DNA from: Acanthosepion esculentum | Taxonomy: Eukaryota > Mollusca > Cephalopoda > Sepiida > Sepiidae | Direction of reading: 5' to 3' | DNA length: 64,000 nucleotides | Assembly: GCA_964036315.1 (NCBI GenBank) | Contig: OZ038495.1 | Coordinates: 26,124,190 to 26,188,189, forward strand | Part shown: piece after piece, positions 12,781 to 25,710 of the stretch | Layout: each line of letters begins with the position of its first letter | Position numbering within the stretch: the stretch's first letter is position 1 | The notes under the pieces: generated by a model | The model's input: the letters and a program-made list of their open reading frames with translations, nothing else | What the model was told of the DNA's origin: nothing | Database searches by the model: none | Position numbers and translations under genes: made by a program

Positions 12781-13214
12781 TATTTTATAAATGCCTGCTT
12801 CAGAAATATTATTGCTATTAGTGTTTGAGGATTATAGGTTTCTCTCTGAGAGCATTAAGAATCTGCAGTCCCCAATATTTACCTAAAGAAGAAACATACA
12901 TAGAAAACACATTGAAAAACCTACAATACCCATATCATTTCATCCACAACGCAAGAAGAAAGACATACAAAATATACAACCGAAACAAAAATAATAACAT
13001 AATCCGCAATAATAAATTACATGAAAACATATGCATAATAATACTGACCAACTCTGTCATGTCCACTATCCAAAATAACCTATCCCATCTAAATAATCTT
13101 AAAATAGTCACAAACACTTCCAAAACCATTATGGATATACTTAGATCCTCAAACATTAATAGCAATAATATTTCTGAAGCAGGCATTTATAAAATACATA
13201 TATGTGTGTTTTAA
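12781..13214 (+). mobile_element. Penelope-like element fragment with inverted ends
   Basis: The forward frame from 12825 reads SLRALRICSPQYLPKE, NTLKNLQYPYHFI and NARRKTYKIYN, which resembles the region between RT and GIY-YIG in Penelope-like proteins, ending EAGIYKIHIC, possibly the GIY-YIG start. Bases 12781-12832 are the reverse complement of 13145-13196 with about one mismatch (for example TGCCTGCTTCAGAAATATTA on the left). Inverted end duplications are common in integrated Penelope copies. Confidence 0.6.
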
Positions 13215-13555
13215 GATATTTTGTTTCATTTTCTAAACAATTGAAAAATATAGTTGACCAGCAACTGTTTTAAGAATCAAGGATAAAACTCCTCGTAAAT
13301 TATTTTCCTTAATATATTGACATCAGAATATATCTCTGCAACAATCCAAAAGACAAAAGCATTTTTAGAACAAATATATTTAGTAAGTGCAGTCGTGTCC
13401 ACCACTGGTAAGAACAGTTATTTATTAATCTCATATATTTAAGCTATATAAAATTTGAATATACAATATGAAATACGATAATAACAAGGTGTGAGGAATA
13501 ACTACTAAAGAATACAAATTAACATATTACACAGTATAAACAAGAATATTTTCTT

Positions 13556-13597
<42 letters not shown>

Positions 13598-14558
13598 GGG
13601 AATATGTGAATATACATGTGTATATATTTGTTTAAAAATGTAAACTCCATCTGCGAGTGTGTAGCTACAAGTTACTTTTTTTTACGGTGGGCAAAAGACA
13701 ATTGCATGGTTGTCAGGAAGTTCACACAGGAGGCAACAATAAAACTTTTGGTTGGGTTTGGTCACATTGGTTGCTACAATTCCATTCCTAGGGAGAGAAA
13801 AAAAAAAGATATACATACACACTATATGAAAATCGAAAAAGAAGACAACAATATGAATAATTCCAAAAAAACAGATTTGTATACAATTTAACTTGTAGGA
13901 AATTATAAAAATGATTTCTTTATAAAGGATTATCTCTTTGCGTTTTGTCACCTAATCAGGAAATTGAATTTACACCTCATGAGTTCTTTACTGCCAGATT
14001 AAGCTAAGCGAAGATGAAGACAGGATTGGATTAATCACAAAGTGGCAACCAAAATTTAATTTGTTCATTCCTTTTTCTGTCATTTACAAGTATTGCTAAT
14101 TCACATTCTTTAAAGAATGGTATTTAGAAAGAGAACACTGATCAAAAGGAACCACAGTATTTTTTTGTTTGGATTCCTTAATAGTGAGATTTTTTAAGTT
14201 ACATTTGAGTTTATTCCTCAACTAAAGGAGATAAACTGAGGGTATCACTGGGATTGATATTTCTTTAGTCATATTTGTATTAATCAACCAATTATCTTGC
14301 TTAATTTGTTAATTTATATTTTAATTTGTATTTCTCAGAACCTCATTCTTAGATACTGAAACTTTGAAAAATAACTTATTATAAAACTAAAAAGTAAACA
14401 TTAAATTAACTGTTGCAAAAGTTTAAACTTGGTTTGTAACTTGATGTCATGCATATCAATGAAAATGTTTCATATATTTTCTCTTGGTTTGTTATGCAAT
14501 GTTTGACAACTGACCAGTTATCTGTCTCTATCTTTGAAATGAGGTATTATGATTACTT
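13215..14558. other. AT-rich stretch with AC/TA microsatellite
   Basis: An AC run joins a TA run at about 13556-13597. The rest is AT-rich; the ORFs at 13616-13951 on both strands show no recognisable family. Confidence 0.5.
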
Positions 14559-15044
14559 GCATTATTTATATTATTCGGACTGTTATCCTCATCTTTATTG
14601 CCATATTCACAACATTTCGGCTGTTGTATGCTCCGGCCTTCTTCAGGTGATTGGAATTTCAAACCGAACCCTTTATTTCGTCTACTGGAGTATATTGTTC
14701 TAGTTCCACATGCCATGCCTCTTCCGGATATCTCGGTTATTTCCCTTTAACTCAACTCTCCAAGTTTAGATCCAGTGAGTGACTAGACCCAAAGAGTTGT
14801 GAGTTCAATACCAGGCCACAGCAGTGGTGAACCAAAACTTTTGAGAGTTGAGTTAAAGGGAAATAACTGAGACATCCGGAAGAGATATGACACATGGAAC
14901 TAGAACAATCTACCCTGGTGGACGAAATAAAGGGTTTGGTTTGAAATTCCAATCACCTGAAGAAGACTGGAGTATACAACAGCCGAAACGTTGTGAATAT
15001 GGCAATGAAGATGAGGATAACAGTCTGAATAATGTAAATAATGC
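14559..15044. repeat. Two SINE-like copies in inverted orientation (210-bp arms)
   Basis: Left arm 14559-14768 is the reverse complement of right arm 14835-15044 with scattered mismatches; the 66-bp loop contains GAGTTCAATACCAGG, like a tRNA B box. Each arm carries the tail CCTGAAGAAG(G/A)C, CAACAGCCGAAA, GATGAGGATAACAGTC. The same tail follows another tRNA-like head at 18950-19265. The short ORFs on both arms are chance readings of this repeat. Confidence 0.75.
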
Positions 15045-15189
15045 AACTGACCAGATATGTTTACTAGAAAAAATATTTTAAATTTAACTAAATTTAAATT
15101 TTTATAGAATTCATTTTTTTTTTTTAATGTTTTCATGAAAGATTAAAACTTTCATTTGATAAAAAGTAATTGACAATGTTGTTTTTTTA

Positions 15190-17340
15190 AGACTTCTTTT
15201 CTTTTTTATGATTCTTCTTTGGAGCAAAATTTTTAATCTTCCTGTTGAAAATTGTGTCATCACGGTTACTTCCTGGGTGAAAGCCAGCATTTCTGTCAGA
15301 ATGGAAATACCAAGTGAAATTGCAATCTTCTCCTTGTTTCACTCCTGCCTGTTTAACAGCTATAGCCCACAGGAATCACTTGTTCCGGCTATACAGATGT
15401 AACAGTTTGGATACAGACACCTCTTTGATTCTAAGCCTGTCCTGAAAAGGGCTAAGTCACTGTTCGCTGATATGATGAGACACTGTATAGTCTCTTACAA
15501 GTTTGGTTTTCCAGATTATTGGTAGCTCTGTAAGAGTGATTTGAACAAGAGTAAATCCTCAATCTCCTCTCCCTTTAATCAGTTTGAAGTATTGTCATCT
15601 GCTGCTGATAAAGAAAAATGTTTTTCTTGGAAATTCTCTTTCAACTCTACTCTCAACTCTTCAAGAATATCTTTGCTTGATTTTCCCTCTAGAATATCTA
15701 TGCACATAATTCTAGCCATGGCTTCTGCTATTATCTCCAAACTAGATCTTCACAAGGCATGCAAACTTGACGCTATCACTGCGATTGTCCTAAGGAAACG
15801 TGCTCCTGAACTGACACCTGTTCTATCCAAACTCTACAGCAAATGTCTTGCTGCTTCTTGCTCTCCAACTTGTTGGAAATCCTCTTCTGCAGTTCATGTC
15901 TTTAAGAACTCTGTAGAACTTTCTGATCCCTCAAATTATCATCACATTAGTCTTTTACCGCTTTTTGACAAAATACTGGAGGCCCCAATCAACTCCGAAT
16001 TGGTTAAGCATCTCACTTCACACAGCCTTCTTTCAGATAAATAATATGGCTTTTGTCTCTCTAGTTCAACTGCCAATGTGTTAACAGTTTTTACTGAAAT
16101 TCTCTATCAAGCTTTAGATAAGAATGGTGAGGCTTGCGCTGTGTCTTTAGATATATCGAAGGCATTTGCAGAATTTGGCATGCTGGCCTTCTTCACAAGC
16201 TCAAGGGCTATGGTGTCTCTAACCAAATATTTGACTTAATCCAATCACTTTTAACCAATTATGTAATGAAAGTTGTGTTGAATGGCCATAATTCTAGATC
16301 CTTTCACATTAATGCAGGCATTACCCAAGGCTCTATACTTGGACCTACGTTGTTTTTTTTATCTTCATCAACAACCATCCCAATCATCAGTTCCCAAATA
16401 GGGAACTATGACACAACTATTTACTCCTGTCTTAATATTAAGCCCAATATGTCCGACAAAGTAAAACCGGCAGTTGCTCACAAAAATGACCTCCAATTAG
16501 TTGTTAAATGGAGCAAAAAATGGTTTGTAAATTTGAATGCCTTCAAAACAAAACTGCTATCCTTTAATCATCATAGAGAAGAATTTTTGCTTTCCATCAG
16601 TATGGCTAGTGCTAACCTCCAGGAAAGTAACTCATTGCATGTTCTTGATCTCACATTTTCCACTGACATAAAGTGTAATGATTATATTCGATCAATTGCT
16701 AGGTCTGCCGCTAGGAAAGTTGGCTTACTTTCTCGTGCCAGACAATTTTTTTTGTCAGAATCTGTCTTGCACATTTATGAATCTACCATTCATTCGTACA
16801 TTGAAAATTGCTGCCAAATCTGGTCTGGTGCTCCTGTCTATATATCTCAAGATTCTTAACAAAATCCAAAAATGGCTCTGTAATGTTAATGCTATGACCT
16901 GGCACCTCAACTTCAGTCACTTTCACACCACCATGACATGGCTTCCCTATGCCTTTTCTACAAATATTTTCATGGCAATTGTTCTGATGACTTTTTCTCT
17001 TTGGTACCTCAATTGTATGAATTTAAAAGTACTACTAGATTGGCAACTAGGTCTCATTGTTTTACTGTTGAAATAGCTAGATATATCCATAACTTCTATT
17101 CTAATAATTTTGTTTCCCCACACTTCTTGCTTGTAGAACTTTCTTCCAGTTTCTTGCCTCTCTTCCACTTACGATCTTGAAAAATTTAAATGCAGTGTCA
17201 ATCACCATATTCTGTCTTCCTGAATGCTGTTCCTTTATTGTCCTAAAGTCTTCTCATTCTCTTTCACTCTCAGTAACCTGAGGCATTTTAGTGGCTTTAT
17301 TATCTTGCTTGGGGTGAAATGATTTTTAAAAAATTATAAA
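15190..17340 (+). mobile_element. Jockey-like LINE, long ORF2 fragment, inactivated
   Basis: Frames broken by several indels read, in order: ACLTAIAHRNHLFRLY (pre-RT linker), FEVLSSAADKEKCF, VFKNSVELSDPSNYHHISLL (RT), SLDISKAF, IWHAGLLHKLKGYGVSNQIF, NAGITQGSILGPTLF, then the thumb KTKLLSFN and RSAARKVGLL, ENCCQIWSGAP, and the C-terminal SLCLFYKYFHGNCSDD. Where the YADD active site is expected the text reads GNYDTTIYS, so the catalytic aspartate pair is lost. The endonuclease is absent (5' truncation). The tail ends near 17340. Matches copies at 1540-1975 and 60838-64000. Confidence 0.85.
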
Positions 17341-18949
17341 TGTAGAATTCCTTTGCTATGAGAAATGAGAAAAAAAATTTTCATTTAAAAATAAACATAT
17401 TTATTCACAAAATATTTCAAAGTATAGTCATTAATGAATACAAATTAGCAACATCTTGAAATGACACTACAGATATGACAGATAAAAAATAAGACAGCAA
17501 GGACAAGTGTTAAAGGAAAAAGATAATTGTGATGGCAGTAGTAATCATAATCATAATGGAAGGAGAAAAAAATAAGAGAAGATGGTAAAAAAGGGATGAA
17601 GAAGAAATAACAACAACAGTAGCAACTGAGACACCTTGGCATGAGATAACGATTAACAGGCCAGTCTAATTGATCATTACTAAATGATTAGTGACTTTGA
17701 TCCTCACTGTGTGGCCCATACTTGTGGCCTTGCACTAAACTTCACTTGGTAAATAGTAACAGTCTATAGTTCTTTAAAAATATTCATAAAATTATGAATA
17801 AAAAGAAAAATAGAAACACTGCAAAGAAGAATGGCGCTTAATGTGTCACTTGAATTTTAATAATACTCCAAAAGAATTCTGCATGAAGAAATGTAATAAT
17901 GATGAAATAATATTCCTATTACTAGTATAATAAAGCTTATACCTTTTTTCTCAATTCACCTAATAATAAATTATGAAAGGTCTATCATCACTACTAATGC
18001 TAAAATATGGTCTCTGCTGTTTCTTATACTTACTTAATAATAAGCAATAGTAAAAGGACAAGTATAAAACTATCAAACACAACCACTGCCATGACTACAT
18101 TTTCAGCCCTTTCCATTTTTGTATCCATAACTGGAATACTGGGGAGGTTTTCTCTCAATAAATAAGAATCTGTAGAAAAATAAAAACAATATAATCTACA
18201 GAAATACTTAAAACTTCAATGGAAATAGTGCTAGAGAGAGTCTTGGTATACTTGTCAAAGATTTATGGAATAAAATAATGCAATAATTTTATACAAGAAA
18301 GTCATAGTGGTTATAATTAAGAAAAGGAATATAATGTCTACATTATAATACCATGATGTACTTGTTTATACCTACCTGTTTTTCTAATTATCGGACAATG
18401 TATGTAATACTTTCCATGTTCTTATAGCCTCAAAAATACATTAACTATCTACTGCAGAACACACACTAAATCACTAAATAACAACAAAAGCTCAAGACTG
18501 AAACATATTTATCACAACCAGTATTGAAGGAAGATATGATTCACTATAATAAGATATATGAATTTGTTTTATTTTTAAATTGCAAAAGTGTATGAAAGAA
18601 TTTTCAGTAATTCAAATGAATAATAGGTCAACCCTACGGTATGAATTATCATAGGGATCTACCAAAAAGAGAGGAAAAAATCACAAATGTATATGAAGCA
18701 GAACTGCCTTAAAATGTTTTCATTAGACAGAAAAAGAGCTTGGAAAATAACTTTATAGTCAAAATTAATTCTGAAATTCATTTTTAACTAAGCTGAATAA
18801 ATTTAACAACATAATTAGTTTGGGAAAAGAAAATTGAAAATGTAAAAAAATATTTTTTTCCTTGTTGAAATAAGTGGAGAACTTGGAGCCTTAAACTTTA
18901 ACTCACAAAGATTGAAGCCTTCAAGTTCACCACAAAGAACACCGTCCCA
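17341..18949. other. AT-rich stretch without recognised features
   Basis: Simple A/T-rich DNA with purine-rich patches (about 17500-17640). No exon, repeat family or transposon recognised. Confidence 0.5.
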
Positions 18950-19265
18950 TGGAACAATGGCCTTTTGGATTAGAGCATTAGTTCATCAATTTGGTGACAT
19001 TGTGAGTTCAATGGTTATCCTCGTCTTGGAAATGTGTACTTGGACTCAGTGGAAACAGGATAAGCAATAACTAAGGTATCACTAAACAGGGGCAGTAGAA
19101 CAAGAACAGTCTACCCTTGTAGATTAAATAAAGTGTTCAGTTCAAAAGTCCTTGTAGAAGACCTGTATCAACATACACCTGATGAAGGCCAAAGCATACA
19201 ACAGGCAAAAAATTGTGATAACAACAAAGATGAGGATGTTAGTCTGAATGTAAATAATGATAACT
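18950..19265 (+). mobile_element. tRNA-like SINE with the tail of the 14.6-15.0 kb repeat
   Basis: Head TGGCCTTTTGGATTAGAGC and GTGAGTTCAATGGTT resemble A and B boxes. The tail shares CACCTGATGAAGGCC, GCATACAACAGGC and GATGAGGATGTTAGTCTGAA with both arms of the inverted pair at 14559-15044. Third copy of this family. Confidence 0.65.
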
Positions 19266-19865
19266 CCTCATCCCAGAAATTGAAACAGAAAAATGAAGAA
19301 TTCAGAATTTAGCTTCAGTCAGGTTTTTATCAAGTTCTGGACTTATTAGTTGTACAAGACACTAGAAATGAAGATTTTAGCAAATTCTCTTGCAAAGTAC
19401 AACTAGGCTTAAGTAATTAAAAATATGTGACTAATTATAGATTATACTTAATTAAAGATGTTTGTTGTTTGGTTAAGAAAAGAAATGAAAAATTAACAGG
19501 TAATTTTGGAATATATTTGACTAATCTATATATAATATGACCAGAATAAAAGAAGCAGACATAAATATATATTATGGATTCAGATCTACTAAAATTCCAC
19601 TGCCAGGTGATCAACTGATGAGCTTCAAGGATTTATTCTCAATAGTTAATAAAATCAAATTCAACAAGTTCACTAATGAACTGTAACAAACAATGAACAA
19701 AGATGCCTTAGATATAAAAACAACTGATAAAATAATAATTAAAGTTGACAAGACAGGTAATTATTATAAAACTACTGTGGATGGATATTCAGTTATGTGT
19801 CATGTAGGATACAAGAGTAGGCGATCATGTATCTTTCAATACATTACTTATGAGGCAGATTTTTT

Positions 19866-20090
19866 CCCGCAGTAGGTTGCCATTTCTTTCTGCAGTAGAC
19901 CAGTTGCCATCCAAGGCTATAGAACCCGGTCTGTCCTCCTATTTACCCTTAGCTGGGGAGAGAAGAAGAGGATTCATACCTTTCCCAAGGGTATTAGCAC
20001 GTAAGTGAATGTAATAGATTCAACTGGAATTCAAACTCAGCTCTCCAATTCCTGAATCCAAGCCGCTATCCATTATTCCACCAATGCATA
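19866..20090 (-). mobile_element. tRNA-derived SINE nested in the Penelope-like element
   Basis: On the minus strand TGGAATAATGG (20070-20080) and AGTTTGAATTCC (20026-20037) match A and B boxes at normal spacing. The segment interrupts the RT reading, which resumes just after it as NNEVTKFLL. It is richer in GC than the host element. Different family from the 33.9-kb SINE. Confidence 0.6.
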
Positions 20091-21719
20091 TTACCGAGAG
20101 CTTAATAATGAAGTCACCAAATTTTTACTGAACGTGTAAGTTAGGAAAATAACATCAATAAAAAAGTCAGAAAAATCGCTGCTGATTTAAAGATTAATGA
20201 TAGAGTCAACAAGTTGCATAAAGAAGAATCATCAAGGACCATACACCCAATTTCTACAACAATACAGGCTACTCAACGCTACCAAAAGTAATATTGGTAA
20301 TATTGGCAAAATCGTTCTCGCAAGAGCATGTAAATATACACAAGATGCATTGGGAATTAATCAGTGGCATAATACAAAAGAATTAATATAAGATGGGTTC
20401 AGAAAAAATAAAAACAAATGTATATTCATCCAGTTTGACATCAGCAACTTCTACCTATCACCAAAGAAATTCTAATGAATGCTATACAATTAGCAAAAAC
20501 TGATTGCAACATTAGTGAAAAAGAAATACAACTCATTAAAAAAGCACGAAACCTATGCTGTGTCATAATGGATGTATGTGGACTAAAAAAAGATAATGAA
20601 GAATTTAACATTGCTATGGGTGCATATGATTTGGCAGAAGCATGCGAAATAGTGAGAATTTTTTTCCTATATGGCGATTAAGATATCTATTCGACATTAG
20701 TAATACAGGTCTTTAGAGAGATGACAGAGTGATTTTATTATTGCATAAAAAATAGTATTGATACACCAAGAAAAGAATTGGAAAGACTTCTTTAAGAATT
20801 CTTTGAAGACCATGATCTAAAAATCACTACCATAACAAACACAAAATTGATCATCTTACTTGGCATACCAAGAATACAATTAATAAACTATATAAAAAAA
20901 TCTGTAGTCCCAGATACATACATAATGAAGCAAATCATTTATCCATTATACTCAACTGAAACATCATGAATAAATCAATAGAATATAAATTAAAAACTAA
21001 CTCTACTCTCTATTAACAAAGAAATATTTGATGAAGTTAAATATGTAAAAGCTCTAAAAAATAGCAAACACAAAGTTGATATAGGATACGAAACAAAAAA
21101 ACACAAAAGATAAAAACAAAAATAGACACTTTAACCCCACTTACAGCCACAATATAAAAAATGTCGATAGAATCTCTCTTAAACTAACTGATATACATTT
21201 AAAAACTTCACCAACATTAAAGAAGATATTTAAGAAAAATAAAGATTAGCTACAGCTGCATTAGAAATATAGAAAAATCAATATCCGATCATAATAATAA
21301 ATTATTAAACAATTACATGAATTGCAAAAACAATAACAACAATGAAATAAGAGAAGAAAAAAATATTAATAAAAATGCAATTGAGAAAATAATAATAACT
21401 GTTCCTTAAATGGCCAATGTTTGATTAATAATATCGAGCTAATAATATTACATATAACAACCAGCAAAAATGATATATATGATCGATGGAGACAGAGTGA
21501 AATAAAAAAGATTTTACAACCACAAACTAAGCATTACTAACAAAAAGTGTAAAAACAATACAGCTCTCTCTAAATATTATTTGCAACTAAATGACAGTAG
21601 AACTCAACCCATTATCACATGGAAAATGTTAGTGTTGTAACTTAGGGAAGGTTACTGAATAGAATAATCAAATGGAAGTTGGTAATGAACGATAATACTT
21701 AGGACATGAACAACACATA

Positions 21720-22050
21720 TAAGATTCGCCAGCAGCGCATAGAAGAAGTAGTCAATTGCTAGAAGTGAGCCAAGTGAATTCCACAATGAATCTCCAACTG
21801 CAGGATATCTACCAACCACCCCATGTGGTTAGATGTGGCACAAGGCTAAATTTAATGTGAGGTATCTGAGCCCATATGCTCGGCCAAAAATTCCCTGCAG
21901 ACTCAATATAAAACAGGGTCGGGTAGCTGTTTCCCAAGATGAGACTCAGCCCTTTGACATAGCCTCATCTGGGGATCCTCTCTGCTCAGAGACAGAGAGT
22001 TTGACCAGCACAGCTGGAGATGAATCTCCAACTGCAGACCAACATACAGT
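21720..22050. repeat. Unclassified insertion or duplication inside the Penelope-like element
   Basis: The text ATGAATCTCCAACTGCAG occurs at about 21786 and again at about 22020, roughly 235 bp apart. Between them is sequence unlike the PLE (GCCTCATCTGGGGATCCTCT). It could be a tandem duplication or an insertion flanked by a long target duplication. Confidence 0.4.
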
Positions 22051-22314
22051 ATTTACTACTGTATTTATGTGAATGGGGTCATATCCATTATTGTCCGTAG
22101 GTATGCTACAACAGTTAGAACTAATTCCTATGATGGCAATGGAGAAAGATGTAACCTTTGCCTTTTAGAAAAATTGATCATCCTAATAATTAGTGACAAC
22201 TCTAATTTACTAAATCAAAGAAATGAATTAATGGTCACATACAGACATAAAAATAAATATCTTTAAAAAAATGTTGAACCAGACTGAATTTAGTGTGTGA
22301 CAGCAATCCCCGTG

Positions 22315-22475
22315 CTTGTTTATATATATATGATAAAAATATAGTTTTAAGCCATGCTATATTTATGGGTTAAAGTACTCAATATTAGGAATAGAGTGGA
22401 CATTGAAGTCAACAGCCAGCAACAACAGTCTGATTCATGCTATCACTATAAATTGCCAGTATCAAAATTCATTTT
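22315..22475 (-). repeat. Penelope-type terminal repeat (pLTR) fragment, degenerate hammerhead region
   Basis: AAGCCATGCTATATTTATGG, GTACTCAATATTAGGAATAG and GAAGTCAACAGCC are shared with repeats at 27410-27640 and 47450-47580. Here the ribozyme-like core is decayed (minus strand CTGGCAA and GCATGAATCAGACTG). It lies right after the PLE coding remains but its hammerhead sense is opposite to the PLE frame. Confidence 0.6.
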
Positions 22476-25099
22476 ATGTTTGAATATATATTTGTTTGTA
22501 TGTTTCTGTGTATTTCTGTATGTATGTATGTATTAATTTATAGCATGTACATTTACCTATGTGTGACATGCAGTGAGCACAAAATAATAACTCCCTTCAC
22601 CCACTCTCTTCAAATTCGAAGAACTGATGAAAAAGAAGTAAAGGAATTTGTGAGCCTGTGTGAAATTGTTTTTGGACTAATGAAAACCTTGCCTTCCCAG
22701 AAATTAGTGGTCAGCTAAGAAGAAAACGAAAAAAGTAGCAAGTCTACACAAAATTATTTCAATATAAAATCGAGAGAAGAATTAAATTAATTAAAGAGTA
22801 TCTGAAGTCATGTGAAAAGTTTTGTTTCAGTTACTTGCGACCTGCATTGAAGTTCTTGCAAGTGTAAAATTATTCATCATTTATATTATTGGCCTCGAAC
22901 CAAGCATGCGGCACTTCAAAGAATTTTGTCTTAATAATCCAAGAAGTCTCTATCTCTCTTTGACTACCTTTCATGAGCAACAAGCTCTCTTACCTCTTTG
23001 TCTTAAGCATTTTTGAATGTTATTTTGTGTCATATCATTTAATCTGTTGTATGAACATTTCCTCTTCAAGACAACACGTTAAAAACTACAGACTTTAAGA
23101 ATTCTGATTTATTTTCCTGAAATGAGCTACTGACACAACTTCAGGTTTGTAAATTCATAAATAAATTCTTTATCTTGTTTTGTTAAAATTACCTGTATGT
23201 TTCCTCATTATTATCAGCCTTCATTAATCTTCTTGCTGTGGGTAAACCAATACCCACTCCACTATATACTATACTTATATTAAAATAGAATAAAGGTTAA
23301 TGTTCTCGTGATTAAAAACATATGAAGTCTCTTGACAAAGCCAAAAATATATAAAACATTTTTGCTGTTAATGCAGAATTGAAAATTAATTCAAATTGTA
23401 AAAGCCAAATTCTTATACAACCTTTTGAAATTTATTTCTATTGTAAAATAAAAAGTTTTAAAAATTTAAATTTAAAGGAAAGCTTTTATTGATTCTAAGG
23501 TCAATTTGAAATGTAAACTCAACCTGGAAATGTCAGAGCAAATCAAAAATTTTAGAAATTGTATGATGTGGAGGAAACTATAATTAATAAACAAAGGGTA
23601 TACACCAAAATTAAACAACTTTTTTTGAAAAGCAAATATTGATTTGAAGTTGAGTGAATTCATGGAAGAACAAAGAAATGGATGCATTTTTTGAATCAAG
23701 TAGTGATATTGAAATGTCGATATGTGAAACAGTTATTTCTAATGGAAGTGAAATACCTATGTAACTTCCATTCACTTACTTCTGTTCTTAAATTACCATG
23801 TGCAACTTTTAGTGACCTTAATCCCATGAAAGTTTGAATATAAAAATGTAATTTCACAGTTTTTTCATTGTACTACTTTGATTAACTCGAACAAGGAAAA
23901 ACTAGCTCTCTTCTAAAAAGATAAAAAGTTATTTAACTGAATATGCTTTACACTAGAGTTAATAATATCCCACCTTATGTTAGAAGAGGTTTTTTTTAAT
24001 ATTGTTGTAAATCTTCTAACAAAAAGAATTTTTAGACATTCCCTTTTTTTGTGGATGAAATATTAAAACTAATATTGGGAACTACACCAATTAAAATTTT
24101 AAAAGTTAAAATGTTCTGACAATTATCAAAATCATGTGGACTTTAAAATTATTTAAAACCTATCTGCGTGCTTCGGACAAAATTACACCAAATTGTATTA
24201 AATGTTAAAGTAGTTAAGGGAAGACTACTTCCTATTACTATTTTATTAGATGAGCAATTTAATTAAATTTGACCACTTCCACAAAATGAAGTCTAACTTG
24301 TCCAAGTTGAATTATAAACTGGTGTTCTTATCCAATGGCGACAGTGACCAAATAAAAATCCAGTATCTTTTACGAGTAGATATTTTTTTTCATTTATGGA
24401 AGATGCTAGAAAATTATTAAAAATGTATGAATGAAACAGAATGGCACTTCATGACTGGAATTATACTTTTGGAACTAGCGAACACTTCCTATCAAGTTAT
24501 TCCTACAGGAACAAGTTCTGCAGGCATCCAGAATAACTACCATACAATAATTTCAGAGCATTTTTCCTGTCCAGACCATCAATTAAGATTTGTGATGGAT
24601 CCTAAATTTACATATCCTGAACTTTTTCCTGACACATTTGGAACCATCTACACTCTACAGTCATAAGAAAATTAGAAAAAATGTTCAATGTAGATTTAGC
24701 TACTTCTTCAATTGACAAAGATGAACTTGTCAGTGAATATGACAAAAATAGAAAAATTTGAAAAATCAATTGAGTTCAAAAATAACTGCAATGGACTACT
24801 CCACTGTCTTAAGAGTAGGTTATTAATATTAGTATTTACATATTACAATGATCAGTTTTCAATCAGTACCTGAAGATTGCTGCATGCATGAAACTCAAAT
24901 TTGTACCAAATGGCAAGGAAAAAATGTATAGTTATAATTTTAGCTCTGTTATTTTACGTAGAGCATTTTTAATTACCACCAACACTCATTGTGTAATATT
25001 TTATACTTATATAATCTATATAAAGATAACAAAAAATAAGAAAAACGGTAGTCATTTACTAAAACCTTGTAAGTGGACTGAACAATTACAAAAAAGTTT
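22476..25099. other. AT-rich stretch without recognised genes
   Basis: ORFs at 22476-22718, 24427-24666 and 24888-25172 have no recognisable domain. Direct TATG and TA runs occur near 22500-22535. Nothing else identified. Confidence 0.45.
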
Positions 25100-25181
25100 C
25101 TTTATGAAACTCTGGAGTCGAGGTGCTGAATATAACATCAATCAGCTAGATGAAAATTTTTATTTATATTAATCCTATATT

Positions 25182-25212
<31 letters not shown>

Positions 25213-25710
25213 GGGCAGAAATTATTAATTTATACACATTAAATACAATGGATATGCTCAACTCAATCATTTGTTCCTTGTACAAAAACAAGTGAAATTA
25301 TATGAAAATCTAAGTATTTCTTGTCTGTCATATTTAGTAATAGATGTGTGTGCGTGTATATATATATATATATATATATTATTTAAGGTACTTACCAGTA
25401 TTGTTTCTCCTGATATAGTTTTATGTTTAGGGAAGGACGGATAATAAATTATGTATTATCAAATAATTGACAATAATAAAAATAATGTAAAAATGCTCAT
25501 ATTTAAAACATGTAGAATAATGTAGATTGAAAACTGCTTCCATTTTTAATTTAAACTGTAAGGAACTAATCTTAAATATTATCAAAATTTCAAGAGCCAC
25601 AGGCTTGTTTATGCTTACATATTTCTGGTTTTTCCTTGAATTACATTTTTCGTTGTCATGCCAACAAACAACATCACCACCAACAACAATGACCATAGCA
25701 CGGCTAATGC
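25100..25710 (-). other. Likely 3' UTR and flank of NT5DC
   Basis: Downstream of the stop in gene sense. On the minus strand an ATTAAA lies at 25545-25550 and an AATAAA at 25159-25164; either could serve as polyadenylation signal. Two TA microsatellites occur at 25184-25213 and 25358-25379. The transcript end cannot be fixed from sequence. Confidence 0.4.

Larger units (their letters stand above)
19557..22266 (+). mobile_element. Penelope-like element with RT and GIY-YIG remains
   Basis: Broken forward frames follow a Penelope-like protein: YYGFRSTKIPLPG, SFKDLFSIVNKIKFNKF, DKIIIKVDKTGNYYK, then after a nested SINE YRLLNATKSNIGNIGKIVLA, GINQWHNTKELI, IQFDISNFYLSP (RT catalytic region), ITTITNTKLII-type remnants, LNGQCLINN, and finally GERCNLCLLEKLIILI and NQRNELMVTYRHKNKYL, the C-terminal part after the GIY-YIG nuclease. 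About 15 stops and frameshifts make it dead. Insertions lie at 19866-20090 and about 21720-22050. Confidence 0.8.

Noticed and set aside
12935..13186. 83-codon hydrophobic minus-strand ORF
   Set aside because: Opposite of the Penelope-like frame; hydrophobicity comes from reading AT-rich codons in reverse.
14528..15136. Four similar ORFs on both strands in 14528-15136 (RNKGFGLKFQSPEE readings and their opposite-strand partners)
   Set aside because: They are translations of the inverted SINE pair; their similarity comes from the repeat, not from a gene family.
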